Source: UMGS755 sp045652815 (lineage in GTDB: Bacteria; Bacillota; Clostridia; UBA1381; UBA9506). From it: a stretch of 15,405 nucleotides of DNA. The stretch is from assembly GCA_045652815.1 (NCBI GenBank), contig JAZOLH010000050.1, positions 1 to 15,405 of the forward strand, written 5' to 3'. Shown here piece after piece: positions 1 through 7,050 of this stretch. The notes beneath the pieces were generated by a model. It worked only from the letters and a program-made list of their open reading frames with translations. It had not been told where the DNA came from and ran no database searches. Numbering within the stretch: the first letter of the stretch is position 1; each line of letters starts with the position of its first letter. The translations under genes and the position numbers were made by a program.

Positions 1-225
1 AGACATACGTCAGTATGCCTGCATTTTTTATGACTTCTCTAAGACGAAAAATCTCTAACCCAAAACTGCTTGCACCACAAAAATCTCGATTTATAGTGCA
101 GAACAAGGCAAAAAGCCGAAATTATCCTGGCGGATTATGAGACTTTTTAACGAAGTTATGTGCATAAATCGCGGTTTTTGGGCGGCTTATCCCTATGAAG
201 CCCCGCCGAAAGCGATGGTCTTTTT
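1..225. other. Non-coding left edge with several small dyads
   Basis: No convincing gene is visible here. The stretch holds several short inverted repeats: CATAC/GTATG near 4-16 just before a T-run, ATTATCC/GGATTAT around 122-139, and CGATTTAT (87-94) facing ATAAATCG (163-170). A further dyad (GGCGGCTT near 181-188 facing AAGCC..GCC near 197-207) sits just past the end of the minus-strand ATPase gene, but no T-run follows it on that strand, so it is not a canonical terminator. The dyad density would suit a structured RNA or an interspersed repeat, but nothing here proves either. Confidence 0.35.
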
Positions 226-1227
226 TTATGGAAAAAGCCGCTTGATGGCGGTGTTTTTAAGTGTTAATATCCGGTCGGGGTCAAGGTATGTCATGAGGGT
301 GTTTTCCGCCTCCTTGCAGGAATTATTGGCGCCGATTAAATGTCCTGTGGCAGTGCCGATTAACGACTTATAGCGAGCGGCAATTTCGGCAAGTTCGTTG
401 GCATAGGTTTCATCGGTTTTCGGGGCAACGGACGCCAGATAAAAATCGAGGATTTCGTCTGTTTTTAAAGTGGGGAAATATTCGTGGGGCGATGTGGAAT
501 CAAACACGCAAAAACCTAAAGTGCGAACCACCACCATATCCAAACTGTTCGGGTCAAAAGAGCAGTGGTAGCATTCTACGTCAAACCCCATATCTGCCGC
601 CTTTTTAGCCAGTTTTTTCATAAAGGTAGACTTGCCTGTTCCCGGTCTGCCTTTGATGAAATACCGCTTTAATCCCGCGGATAAATTTGCCACATAATCC
701 AGCGGACCATCAATGGTAGCAGAGCCGAAAAAACGATTGAAAATGGTTCCTTTTTTCTCGGCGGCATCACCATCTAAAAGTTTGGAAAGTAAGCCATCGC
801 AGTAGTCATTTAAGGCGGTATAATCCGTGGCGGTAATATAGATTTTCTCCCAGTCGTCGTGGACTTTTTTGGCCTCACAAAAAGCCTCTGATGCCTTGCT
901 AAAATGAACAGCAAAGGTCTCTAAATTTTCGTTTTGGAACAAGGAGGAAATATCCGTTCGCACTTCATAGAGCGGACGACCGATGAGTGCTGTTTTTTGC
1001 TCGGGTAAAAAGATGCCTTCCATACTGTTATCCAAGCAGTTATGAACAATGTGAATATCCCTGTCCTGTTGCTTTGCGGCGGCATAACATTCTTTAATGA
1101 GCGCGTGGGTCAGTGAGCGGGGAAAACCGTCTAAATACATTACATCACAAAAACCCTCTGTTGCTGATTTTACAAAATCTGTATGACCCATTGAGCCATT
1201 GGTTGTCAGAAAATAATGGAGTTCCAT
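226..1227 (-). CDS. Duplicated P-loop ATPase of the PRK06851 type, one site degenerate
   Basis: This predicted cytosolic ATPase has 333 residues. The second half has a clear Walker A motif, GRPGTGKST (residues 193-201). It is followed by the segment YHCSFDPNSLD and by FDSTSPHEYFP, a pattern I recognise from memory as the PRK06851 family of Clostridia and Bacillus, whose function is unknown. The first half is a weak repeat of the second: LDGFPRSLT (32-40) aligns with the Walker A, and HNCLDNSMEGI aligns with HCSFDPNSLDM. The Lys-Ser/Thr of the first P-loop is lost. The start ATG has AAAGGGG about 8 nt upstream. The gene follows spoVAC by 55 bp on the same strand, and a sigma-G-like promoter lies in that gap. 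A role in sporulation is inferred from context only. Confidence 0.8.
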   Translation of the reverse strand: MELHYFLTTNGSMGHTDFVKSATEGFCDVMYLDGFPRSLTHALIKECYAAAKQQDRDIHIVHNCLDNSMEGIFLPEQKTALIGRPLYEVRTDISSLFQNENLETFAVHFSKASEAFCEAKKVHDDWEKIYITATDYTALNDYCDGLLSKLLDGDAAEKKGTIFNRFFGSATIDGPLDYVANLSAGLKRYFIKGRPGTGKSTFMKKLAKKAADMGFDVECYHCSFDPNSLDMVVVRTLGFCVFDSTSPHEYFPTLKTDEILDFYLASVAPKTDETYANELAEIAARYKSLIGTATGHLIGANNSCKEAENTLMTYLDPDRILTLKNTAIKRLFP

Positions 1228-1249
1228 TTTGTCAGCCCCTTTCGATGCA

Positions 1250-1278
1250 TTATATGAAAAAGGACAGCAACATTATGC
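1250..1278 (-). promoter_or_regulatory. Possible sigma-G-type promoter for the ATPase gene
   Basis: On the minus strand GCATA (1274-1278) fits the -35 consensus GHATR. After 17 bp, CATATAA (1250-1256) matches six of seven positions of CATWHTA. It lies in the spoVAC-ATPase gap, about 23 bp upstream of the ATG. Sigma-G control of spoVA genes is established in Bacillus; applying it here is inference. Confidence 0.35.
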
Positions 1279-1282
1279 AAAG

Positions 1283-1729
1283 TCACAGCAAAGTGGCAAT
1301 ATAATATAAAGCGCCGACGATGACGGAAGACAAAACGCCATAAACAATGACGGGACCTGCAATAATGAACATTTTTGCAGCAAGCCCCAGCACGTAGCCC
1401 TCGCTTTTAAATTCCATAGCAGGGGAGACCACCGAATTGGCAAACCCCGTAATGGGCACAATGGTGCCCGCGCCTGCCACTTTGGCGATTTTATCGTAAA
1501 TGCCAAGACCAGTGAGAAGCGCACCTGCAAACACCAAGGTGACGGAGGTGAGGGTAGAGGCGGTCTGTTTAGCAATGCCGAGGGCAAGATAGCCTTTTGT
1601 GATGCATTGCCCGATAAGGCAAATGATACCGCCAATCAAAAAGGCAAAAAACATATCTTTTGCCAGAGAAGAATCGGGTGTTTTCTTCTCCACGTACTTT
1701 TTATATTCTGCGTTGGTCATTTTGTTCAT
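1283..1729 (-). CDS. spoVAC: Stage V sporulation protein AC (SpoVAC)
   Basis: SpoVAC is an inner-membrane component of the SpoVA channel that moves dipicolinic acid into the forespore and releases it at germination. The 148-residue length is normal. The protein has a short charged N-terminus (NAEYKKYVEKKTP) and then hydrophobic segments beginning FFAFLIGGIICLIGQ. It carries the family signatures LTGLGIYDKIAKVAGAG, VPITGFANS and KSEGYVLGLAAKMF. SpoVAE is shorter and lacks the N-terminal extension, so SpoVAC is the better fit. The ATG is preceded by GGGAG about 12 nt upstream. The usual partners spoVAD and spoVAE do not follow; an ATPase gene does. A 47-codon membrane mini-gene ends 16 bp upstream, so the two are probably co-transcribed. 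Confidence 0.93.
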   Translation of the reverse strand: MNKMTNAEYKKYVEKKTPDSSLAKDMFFAFLIGGIICLIGQCITKGYLALGIAKQTASTLTSVTLVFAGALLTGLGIYDKIAKVAGAGTIVPITGFANSVVSPAMEFKSEGYVLGLAAKMFIIAGPVIVYGVLSSVIVGALYYIATLL

Positions 1730-1745
1730 TTTCTTTTGTTCTCCC

Positions 1746-1889
1746 TTATTTTGTGTGTTGATATGCCATCACCAAAACAGCGCCGGCACGCTTGTTTCGG
1801 AGGGTTTCGTGATATTGCATAAAAGCGGCGGCAGAGAGCATAATTAGCATTAAAAACAGTGCGCCAAACTGGATAAATGACAGTTTCAT
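1746..1889 (-). CDS. Small single-pass membrane protein, 47 residues, upstream of spoVAC
   Basis: This short reading frame encodes 47 residues, starting MKLSFIQFGALFLML. Residues 4-24 are strongly hydrophobic, enough for one membrane helix. A basic stretch (ETLRNKRAG, residues 28-36) and a short tail follow. The ribosome site AGGTGG lies 7 nt upstream of the chosen ATG; an in-frame ATG two codons earlier would overlap it. The stop codon is 16 bp before spoVAC, which points to one operon. I do not recognise the family. A small forespore membrane protein working with SpoVAC is inference. The coding call rests on the ribosome site, the hydrophobic profile and the spacing. Confidence 0.6.
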   Translation of the reverse strand: MKLSFIQFGALFLMLIMLSAAAFMQYHETLRNKRAGAVLVMAYQHTK

Positions 1890-1923
1890 ATTCATTCCAC
1901 CTTTTTATTTTTCTTGTTGTGTT

Positions 1924-1952
1924 TAGTCTTTGAAAAAATGAAAATTTTATAC
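1924..1952 (-). promoter_or_regulatory. Weak sigma-G-like promoter candidate for the spoVAC operon
   Basis: On the minus strand GTATA (1948-1952) matches the sigma-G -35 consensus. After 17 bp, AAGACTA (1924-1930) matches only five of seven -10 positions. The spacing to the mini-gene's ribosome site is plausible. This is a weak call. Confidence 0.25.
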
Positions 1953-1958
1953 TTTATC

Positions 1959-1987
1959 TTGTCTTTTTTTCGATAGTTTAGTACAAT
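1959..1987 (+). promoter_or_regulatory. Sigma-A promoter of the YiiX-type hydrolase gene
   Basis: TTGTCT (1959-1964), a 17-bp spacer and TACAAT (1982-1987) lie about 40 bp upstream of the start codon. This indicates a monocistronic vegetative transcript. Confidence 0.75.
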
Positions 1988-2028
1988 ATAAGAGTAAGAT
2001 GCCCTTTGGCAAATGAAGGGAGATAACC

Positions 2029-2859
2029 ATGCTTAAAAAAATCATTTTGATTGTTCTTGCGGCGGCTATATTTTTGGGCGGCTGGACCTATTTTGACTAT
2101 CGTTTGGCGGCAGAAGCACCCTCGACGGATTTTTTTGATTTAACGGAAGTTTTGAATAAAGAAACATTGACAGAAGAGGATTTCAACCTGATTTTCACCC
2201 AAACGGGATTGGGTAAACCGGCGGTTTCAGAGCTTTTAAAATCCAAAAATTTTGCCGATGAAATCAAGTTATTTCAAAAGCAAAAAATGGCGCCGTTTTC
2301 TTACGAGCAAACCTTTATTTTCTTTCCCACAACAACCGCGGAACAACTCTGCAATGAGGCGGGAAATCCCAGAACTTTAAAACTTCCGCCCCTGCAGACA
2401 GGGGATATTTTAATCACCCGTTCCACCAAAACGCTCCTGTACCGTCACGGTCACGCGGGGCTTGTTCTGGATGAAGAAGGGCACACCTTGGAATCTCTGA
2501 TGATTGGCAGTGATTCTATGGTGTTATCAACAGATTACTGGACCTCTTATCCCGCCCTGATGATTCTGCGCCCGAAAGACCTCGGCGCCGAAGAAAAACA
2601 GGTCATTACAGACTTTGGCAGAGGCAAAATGCGGGGCATCCCGTATAACCTTTTAACAGGCCTTCTCAAAAAGGACAAAAAAGATATGGAGACGGTGGAT
2701 GGTACCCACTGTTCTCACCTTGTGTGGCAATGCTATAAAAATGCGGGCATTGACCTGGATTCCGACGGTGGTTTTTTAGTGTCACCCCACGATATTGCAA
2801 ACAGCGATGCGTTAGAACTTGTCTTTAGTTTCGGATTTGGCGAAAAAGGCACTTGGTAG
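2029..2859 (+). CDS. Membrane-anchored permuted papain-like (YiiX/C92-type) hydrolase
   Basis: The protein has 276 residues. A lysine start plus hydrophobic residues 4-19 forms a signal anchor or signal peptide, placing the enzyme outside the membrane. The C-terminal half has the permuted NlpC/P60 arrangement of the YaeF/YiiX family. It begins with LQTGDILITRS (122-132), then the histidine motif HGHAGLV (His142) and a conserved Glu in LESL (Glu155). The cysteine motif THCSHLVWQCY (Cys228) comes last. The His-before-Cys order separates it from ordinary NlpC/P60 endopeptidases. Family members are thought to act as amidases or thioesterases on cell-wall or lipid substrates; the substrate here is unknown. 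The ATG follows AGGGAG by 7 nt. The gene stands alone between two strong promoters. Confidence 0.8.
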   Translation: MLKKIILIVLAAAIFLGGWTYFDYRLAAEAPSTDFFDLTEVLNKETLTEEDFNLIFTQTGLGKPAVSELLKSKNFADEIKLFQKQKMAPFSYEQTFIFFPTTTAEQLCNEAGNPRTLKLPPLQTGDILITRSTKTLLYRHGHAGLVLDEEGHTLESLMIGSDSMVLSTDYWTSYPALMILRPKDLGAEEKQVITDFGRGKMRGIPYNLLTGLLKKDKKDMETVDGTHCSHLVWQCYKNAGIDLDSDGGFLVSPHDIANSDALELVFSFGFGEKGTW

Positions 2860-2926
2860 GGCGTTTTTCGGCATTTTGAATAAAGGAAAAATCAACTAAA
2901 TTTGTTAATTTATTTAGGTTTTCCTA

Positions 2927-2955
2927 TTGAAATGAGTTTCTACTTATGTTATAAT
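2927..2955 (+). promoter_or_regulatory. Consensus extended -10 sigma-A promoter of tig-clpP-clpX
   Basis: TTGAAA (2927-2932), exactly 17 bp, then TATAAT (2950-2955) preceded by TGT (extended -10). Transcription should start near 2962, giving a leader of about 80 nt. No CtsR-type (AGGTCAAA tandem) or CIRCE operator was seen, so high constitutive expression is likely. Confidence 0.88.
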
Positions 2956-2964
2956 ATATGCCGT

Positions 2965-3019
2965 ATGCCCTAACTATAATTCCAGGGGCATCCTCTTTTG
3001 ACGAAAATCGTCGGAAGAG
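2965..3019 (+). promoter_or_regulatory. Two-hairpin 5' leader of tig
   Basis: ATGCCC (2965-2970) can pair with GGGCAT (2986-2991). Next to it, CTCTTTTGACG (2993-3003) pairs over 11 positions, two of them G-U, with CGTCGGAAGAG (3009-3019) around an AAAAT loop. The second hairpin ends 9 nt before the AGGAGG ribosome site. No U-tract follows, so it is not a terminator. A transcript-stability or translation-control role is inference. Confidence 0.6.
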
Positions 3020-3040
3020 AAAGTACTAGGAGGAAGAAAA

Positions 3041-4591
3041 ATGAGTAGCGTATTTGACAAAAAGGAAAAGAACACAGTGGAATTTACCATGACAGTTTCT
3101 GCTGAAACTTTCAAGGCAGCACTGGATCAGTCTTTCCGCAAGAATGTGAAGCAGATCACAATCCCCGGCTTCAGAAAGGGTAAAGCACCCAGAAAACTGA
3201 TCGAAAGAACCTATGGCGAAGCAATCTTCTATGATGATGCAATTGATTTCGTATTCCCCGCTGAATATGAAAAAGCCATTGACGAACTGGGTCTTGAACC
3301 CGTTGACATGCCCAAACTGGACGTGAAAGAAATCGGTTCTGACAAAGATCTGGTTATGGCAGTTTCTGTTACCGTTAAACCCGAATTCGAACTGGGTGAA
3401 TACAAAGGTATAAAACTGACTGAAATCGTACATACTGTTGCTGACGAAGACGTTGAGCGTGAACTGAAACAGAAACAGGAACGTAATGCGCGTTTAGTGA
3501 CTGTTGAAGATCGTGCAGTTAAAGAAGGCGATATCGCAAACATCAACTTCGAAGGTTTTGTAGATGACGTGGCATTCCCCGGCGGCAAAGGTGAAAACTA
3601 TGACCTGACCATCGGTAGCGGCCAGTTCATCCCCGGCTTTGAAGAACAGATTGTTGGCAAGAAAGTCGGCGAAGAATTTGATGTTAACGTAACCTTCCCT
3701 GAAGAATACCATGCAGAAGATTTAAAAGGCAAGCCTGCAGTGTTCAAAGTTAAAGTTAACAGCATACAATATAAAGAGATGCCTGCACTGGATGATGAAT
3801 TTGCAAAAGATGTCAGCGAATTTGACACTTTGGCAGACTTAAAAGCAGACATCTTAGCAAAACTGACCGAACAGGCAGAAGCCAGCGCTAAACAGGAACG
3901 CGAAAACGCTGCTATCGACGCACTTGTTGATGCAACCGAAATTGATGTTCCCGCTTGCATGATTGACAACCGCATCGAATCCATGATTCGTGAAAACAAC
4001 ATGCGTATGGCTCAGCAGGGTCTGACTTTTGAACAGTACCTGTCTTACATGGGCACAAACGTTGACCAGTTCAAAGTTATGATGCGTCCCAATGCTGAAA
4101 AACAGGTAAAAGCAAACCTGATTTTAGAAGCAATCGTGAAGAAGGAAGCATTCGAAATTTCCGCTGATATGGTTGACGCTAAGATTAAGGAAATGGCAGA
4201 CATGTACAACATGGAAGCTGACAAACTGGCAGCATCCATCACTGATAACGATAAAGAAAACATCGCAGCTGATATGAAGATGGAAAAAGCAGTTGCTCTG
4301 ATTGTTGACAGCGTTAAATGGTCTAAGGCTAAAAAGCCTGCGGCTAAGAAAGAAGCAGCAGAAGCTGAAGAAAAACCCGCTGCTAAGAAAACCGCAACCA
4401 AATCTACTGCGGCTAAATCTACCACCGCAAAGAAGACCACCACAACTAAGTCTACCACTGCTAAATCCACCACTGCTGCTAAAAAGACTACCACAACCAA
4501 GTCTACTGCAGCAAAATCTACCACTGCTAAGAAAACAACCGCAGCTAAATCTACTACTGCTAAAAAATCCACCAAGAAAGAAGAGGCTTAA
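3041..4591 (+). CDS. tig: Trigger factor with a repetitive Lys/Thr/Ala C-terminal tail
   Basis: Trigger factor is the ribosome-bound chaperone and peptidyl-prolyl isomerase that meets nascent chains at the exit tunnel. The N-terminal domain has the ribosome-docking signature GFRKGKAPRKLIER (about residues 43-56). An FKBP-like domain covers about 155-245 (EGDIANINFEGFVDD to SGQFIPGFEEQIVG). The helical chaperone arms extend to about 428. Members usually end near 430-450 residues; this one has 516. The extra 88 residues are almost only K, T, A and S and resemble histone H1. AGGAGG lies 5 nt before the ATG. It is the first gene of the operon with clpP (3-bp gap) and clpX. The core assignment is secure; the tail's role is unknown. 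Confidence 0.97.
   Translation: MSSVFDKKEKNTVEFTMTVSAETFKAALDQSFRKNVKQITIPGFRKGKAPRKLIERTYGEAIFYDDAIDFVFPAEYEKAIDELGLEPVDMPKLDVKEIGSDKDLVMAVSVTVKPEFELGEYKGIKLTEIVHTVADEDVERELKQKQERNARLVTVEDRAVKEGDIANINFEGFVDDVAFPGGKGENYDLTIGSGQFIPGFEEQIVGKKVGEEFDVNVTFPEEYHAEDLKGKPAVFKVKVNSIQYKEMPALDDEFAKDVSEFDTLADLKADILAKLTEQAEASAKQERENAAIDALVDATEIDVPACMIDNRIESMIRENNMRMAQQGLTFEQYLSYMGTNVDQFKVMMRPNAEKQVKANLILEAIVKKEAFEISADMVDAKIKEMADMYNMEADKLAASITDNDKENIAADMKMEKAVALIVDSVKWSKAKKPAAKKEAAEAEEKPAAKKTATKSTAAKSTTAKKTTTTKSTTAKSTTAAKKTTTTKSTAAKSTTAKKTTAAKSTTAKKSTKKEEA
4385..4573 (+). repeat. Low-complexity tandem repeat coding the trigger-factor tail
   Basis: This codes for residues 449-511 with eight KST motifs. A 17-residue unit occurs twice back to back (4427-4477 and 4478-4528), with one amino-acid difference (KSTTAKS against KSTAAKS). 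Synonymous codons vary between units, so the protein repeat is older or more constrained than the DNA repeat. Such tracts can change length by slippage. Confidence 0.85.
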
Positions 4592-4594
4592 GGC

Positions 4595-5176
4595 ATGAGC
4601 TTAGTACCTGTTGTTGTCGAACAAACCAGTCGTGGAGAGCGTTCTTACGACATTTACTCCAGATTACTTAAAGACCGTATCATCTTCTTATCTGAAGAAG
4701 TGAACGATGTAACTGCAAGTTTAGTTGTAGCACAGCTTCTGTTTTTAGAGGGTGAAGACCCGGATAAAGACATCCACTTTTACATTAACAGCCCCGGCGG
4801 CTCTATCACAAGCGGTATGGCAATTTACGACACAATGCAATACATAAAGTGCGATGTGTCTACCATCTGCGTGGGTATGGCGGCAAGTATGGGTGCGTTT
4901 TTACTGGCGGCCGGTGCCCCCGGCAAACGTTTCGCCCTGCCGAATTCTGAAATTATGATTCATCAGCCCTTGGGCGGTATGCAGGGTCAGGCAACAGATA
5001 TTAAAATCCATGCTGATCGCATCATTAAGATTAAAGAAAACCTGAATAAAATCCTGAGCGAGCGAACAGGTAAACCCTTAGAAGAAATCTGCCGCGATAC
5101 TGAGCGTGATAACTTTATGACCGCTCAGGAAGCGATGGAATACGGTCTGGTTGACCAGGTTATCGCTCATAGATAA
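4595..5176 (+). CDS. clpP: ATP-dependent Clp protease proteolytic subunit ClpP
   Basis: ClpP is the serine peptidase that forms the tetradecameric barrel degrading substrates unfolded by ClpX or ClpC in the cytosol. The 193 residues are full length. The catalytic triad is visible: Ser98 in GMAASMGAF, His123 in MIHQPLGG and Asp172 in TERDNF. The oxyanion-region segment INSPGGS lies at 65-70. The N-terminus (MSLVPVVVEQTSRGERSYDIYSRLL) is the usual mature form with almost no propeptide. The start codon lies 3 bp after tig, and its ribosome site falls within the last tig codons (AAGAGG). The position between tig and clpX is the classical arrangement. Confidence 0.98.
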   Translation: MSLVPVVVEQTSRGERSYDIYSRLLKDRIIFLSEEVNDVTASLVVAQLLFLEGEDPDKDIHFYINSPGGSITSGMAIYDTMQYIKCDVSTICVGMAASMGAFLLAAGAPGKRFALPNSEIMIHQPLGGMQGQATDIKIHADRIIKIKENLNKILSERTGKPLEEICRDTERDNFMTAQEAMEYGLVDQVIAHR

Positions 5177-5210
5177 TGGATGCTGAAAACTAATAAGCGA
5201 GGTGCGCGTT

Positions 5211-6482
5211 TTGGCAAACAAAGGCAACACAAATGAGCCCCGTTGTAACTTCTGCGGCTCTTATGAAAGCCAGGTCTTGAAACTTTTCAAAGGCCCTAAT
5301 GTGAATATTTGTAACGAATGTATCGCTATGTGTAACCGCTACATGGGACACAATTTTGATTTTATTGAAACAGATGTGAACCTGTCCGGTTTGCCGAGGC
5401 CCAAGGACATTAAAGAACAACTGGATCAGTACGTAATCGGTCAGGAAAATGCAAAGAAAACCCTGGCTGTTGCGGTGTATAACCACTATAAACGTATTGA
5501 AAACAAACAGCAGGCAGGCGATGTTGACATTCAAAAGTCTAACATTCTGCTTTTGGGTCCCACAGGCTCCGGTAAAACATTACTTGCACAAACACTGGCG
5601 AAAATTCTGAATGTGCCTTTTGCCATTGCCGATGCAACAACCCTGACAGAACCCGGTTATGTTGGTGAAGATGTTGAAAACATCCTCTTAAAACTCATTC
5701 AGGCGGCTGATGGCTCCATTGAGGAGGCACAGCGCGGTATTATCTATATCGACGAAATTGATAAGATTACCCGTAAGTCAGAAAACACCTCCATCACCCG
5801 TGATGTCAGCGGTGAAGGTGTGCAGCAGGCCCTTCTGAAAATTTTGGAAGGTACGATTGCATCTGTTCCGCCCACAGGCGGTCGCAAGCATCCCCATCAG
5901 GAATTTTTGCAGATTGACACAACCAATATTTTGTTCATCTGCGGTGGTGCTTTTGAAGGCATTGAAAAAATTATTGAACGAAGAACCGGCACAAAGTCAT
6001 TAGGCTTTGGCGGCGAAGTTCTTTCTAAAAACAGCCGTGACATCGGCGAAATCCTGACGCTTTTAGAGCCTCAGGATCTCCTGAAATTCGGTCTGATTCC
6101 TGAACTCGTTGGTCGAATTCCCGTCATCACAACCCTTGACCTGTTAGATGAAAAAGCTTTGGTGAACATTATCCGTGAACCTAAAAATGCGCTACTCAAG
6201 CAATATCAGAAGCTTTTTGAATTAGATGGTGTTAAGCTGGAAGTGGAAGATGCGGCAATCTCTGCCATCGCCCAAAAGGCATTGGAACGAAAAACCGGTG
6301 CACGTGGTCTGCGTTCTATTATGGAGGAAACCCTGCGCGATACTATGTATGCGCTGCCTTCTGAAGAGAATGTGGCAAAATGTATTATCACAGAGGATTG
6401 CGTTACTAAAAAGGCAAAACCCGATGTGATTTACAAAGAAAAAAAGGTTAAAAAAGCAGAACTGAACGAATCAGTTTCATAA
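5211..6482 (+). CDS. clpX: ATP-dependent Clp protease ATP-binding subunit ClpX
   Basis: ClpX is the AAA+ unfoldase that feeds proteins to ClpP. The N-terminal zinc-binding domain has CNFC and a second CNEC pair. The AAA+ core has Walker A GPTGSGKT, Walker B IIYIDEID and the pore-2 region PPTGGRKHPHQEF. The ClpP-docking loop reads SLGFGG, an LGF version of the usual IGF tripeptide. I chose the TTG at 5211 (MANKGNTNEP, 423 residues) because GAGGTG at 5199-5204 sits 6 nt upstream. The in-frame GTG at 5202 lies inside that ribosome site. It is the last gene of the tig operon, followed at once by a terminator. No lon follows, although lon is common here in related bacteria. Confidence 0.97.
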   Translation: MANKGNTNEPRCNFCGSYESQVLKLFKGPNVNICNECIAMCNRYMGHNFDFIETDVNLSGLPRPKDIKEQLDQYVIGQENAKKTLAVAVYNHYKRIENKQQAGDVDIQKSNILLLGPTGSGKTLLAQTLAKILNVPFAIADATTLTEPGYVGEDVENILLKLIQAADGSIEEAQRGIIYIDEIDKITRKSENTSITRDVSGEGVQQALLKILEGTIASVPPTGGRKHPHQEFLQIDTTNILFICGGAFEGIEKIIERRTGTKSLGFGGEVLSKNSRDIGEILTLLEPQDLLKFGLIPELVGRIPVITTLDLLDEKALVNIIREPKNALLKQYQKLFELDGVKLEVEDAAISAIAQKALERKTGARGLRSIMEETLRDTMYALPSEENVAKCIITEDCVTKKAKPDVIYKEKKVKKAELNESVS

Positions 6483-6484
6483 GG

Positions 6485-6514
6485 ATAGGGCGGTTTCATC
6501 CGCCCTATTTGTTT
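6485..6514 (+). terminator. Rho-independent terminator after clpX
   Basis: ATAGGGCGG (6485-6493) and CCGCCCTAT (6500-6508) form a perfect 9-bp stem with a TTTCAT loop, followed by TTGTTT. It starts 3 bp after the clpX stop. No separate rimM promoter was seen between it and rimM, so partial read-through is possible. Confidence 0.88.
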
Positions 6515-6538
6515 ACTGTCCGAAAAGGAGGCAAACTC

Positions 6539-7039
6539 ATGAATTTAATCGAAATCGGCGAAATCGTGAATACCCACGGTGTTCGTGGTGAAATCAAACT
6601 GAATCCCTGGACAGATTTTCTGGAAGATCTTTTGGATGTGGAAACATTCTACTATCAGGAAAAGGGACAAACTGTTCCCCTTTTAGTTGAAAAAATCAGA
6701 ATACACAAAAACTGTGCCATCATCAAGGCAGAAGGCGTTGACACTATGGGTGAAGCCGAGGCCTTCCGCGGCAAAACGCTGTTCGTAGAACGGGAGGAAG
6801 AACTGCCCGAAGGTCGCTTTTATATTGCCGATTTAATCGGCTTAAAAGTGCTGACCGAAGATGGAGAATTCGGCACCATCACCGACGTGTTCCAAACAGG
6901 TGCCAACGATGTGTATGAAGTGCGCCGCGAGGGTGCACCAAAAGCATATCTTCCTGCCATCCGTCAGGTTGTGCTGGAAATCAATGTGGCAGAGGGATTT
7001 GTCAAAGTGCAGATTCCCGATGGATTATTAGATGATTAA
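6539..7039 (+). CDS. rimM: Ribosome maturation factor RimM
   Basis: RimM binds ribosomal protein S19 and helps 16S rRNA processing and assembly of the 30S head. The 166-residue length is normal. The N-terminal RimM domain starts IGEIVNTHGVRGEIKLNPWTD. The C-terminal PRC-barrel holds GANDVYEV, YLPAIRQVV and the final PDGLLDD. The ATG at 6539 is preceded by AGGAGG with a 7-nt gap. An upstream in-frame start near 6509 would lie in the terminator and is rejected. The gene is followed by trmD, which starts 11 bp after its stop. The usual flanking rpsP and rplS are absent. Confidence 0.96.
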   Translation: MNLIEIGEIVNTHGVRGEIKLNPWTDFLEDLLDVETFYYQEKGQTVPLLVEKIRIHKNCAIIKAEGVDTMGEAEAFRGKTLFVEREEELPEGRFYIADLIGLKVLTEDGEFGTITDVFQTGANDVYEVRREGAPKAYLPAIRQVVLEINVAEGFVKVQIPDGLLDD

Positions 7040-7050
7040 AGGTGAAAACT

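Noticed and set aside
137..373. 78-codon plus-strand frame at the left edge
   Set aside because: It overlaps the 3' end of the ATPase gene on the other strand, lacks a ribosome site and has no family features.
2885..2924. AT-rich imperfect dyad after the YiiX-type gene
   Set aside because: GGAAAA/TTTTCC and CTAAAT/ATTTAG can pair, but a five-base bulge and low GC make a functional terminator doubtful.
4045..4575. Minus-strand frame opposite the trigger-factor tail
   Set aside because: Its Val/Ala/Asp-rich repeats are the antisense reading of the Lys/Thr/Ala repeats; no start signal.
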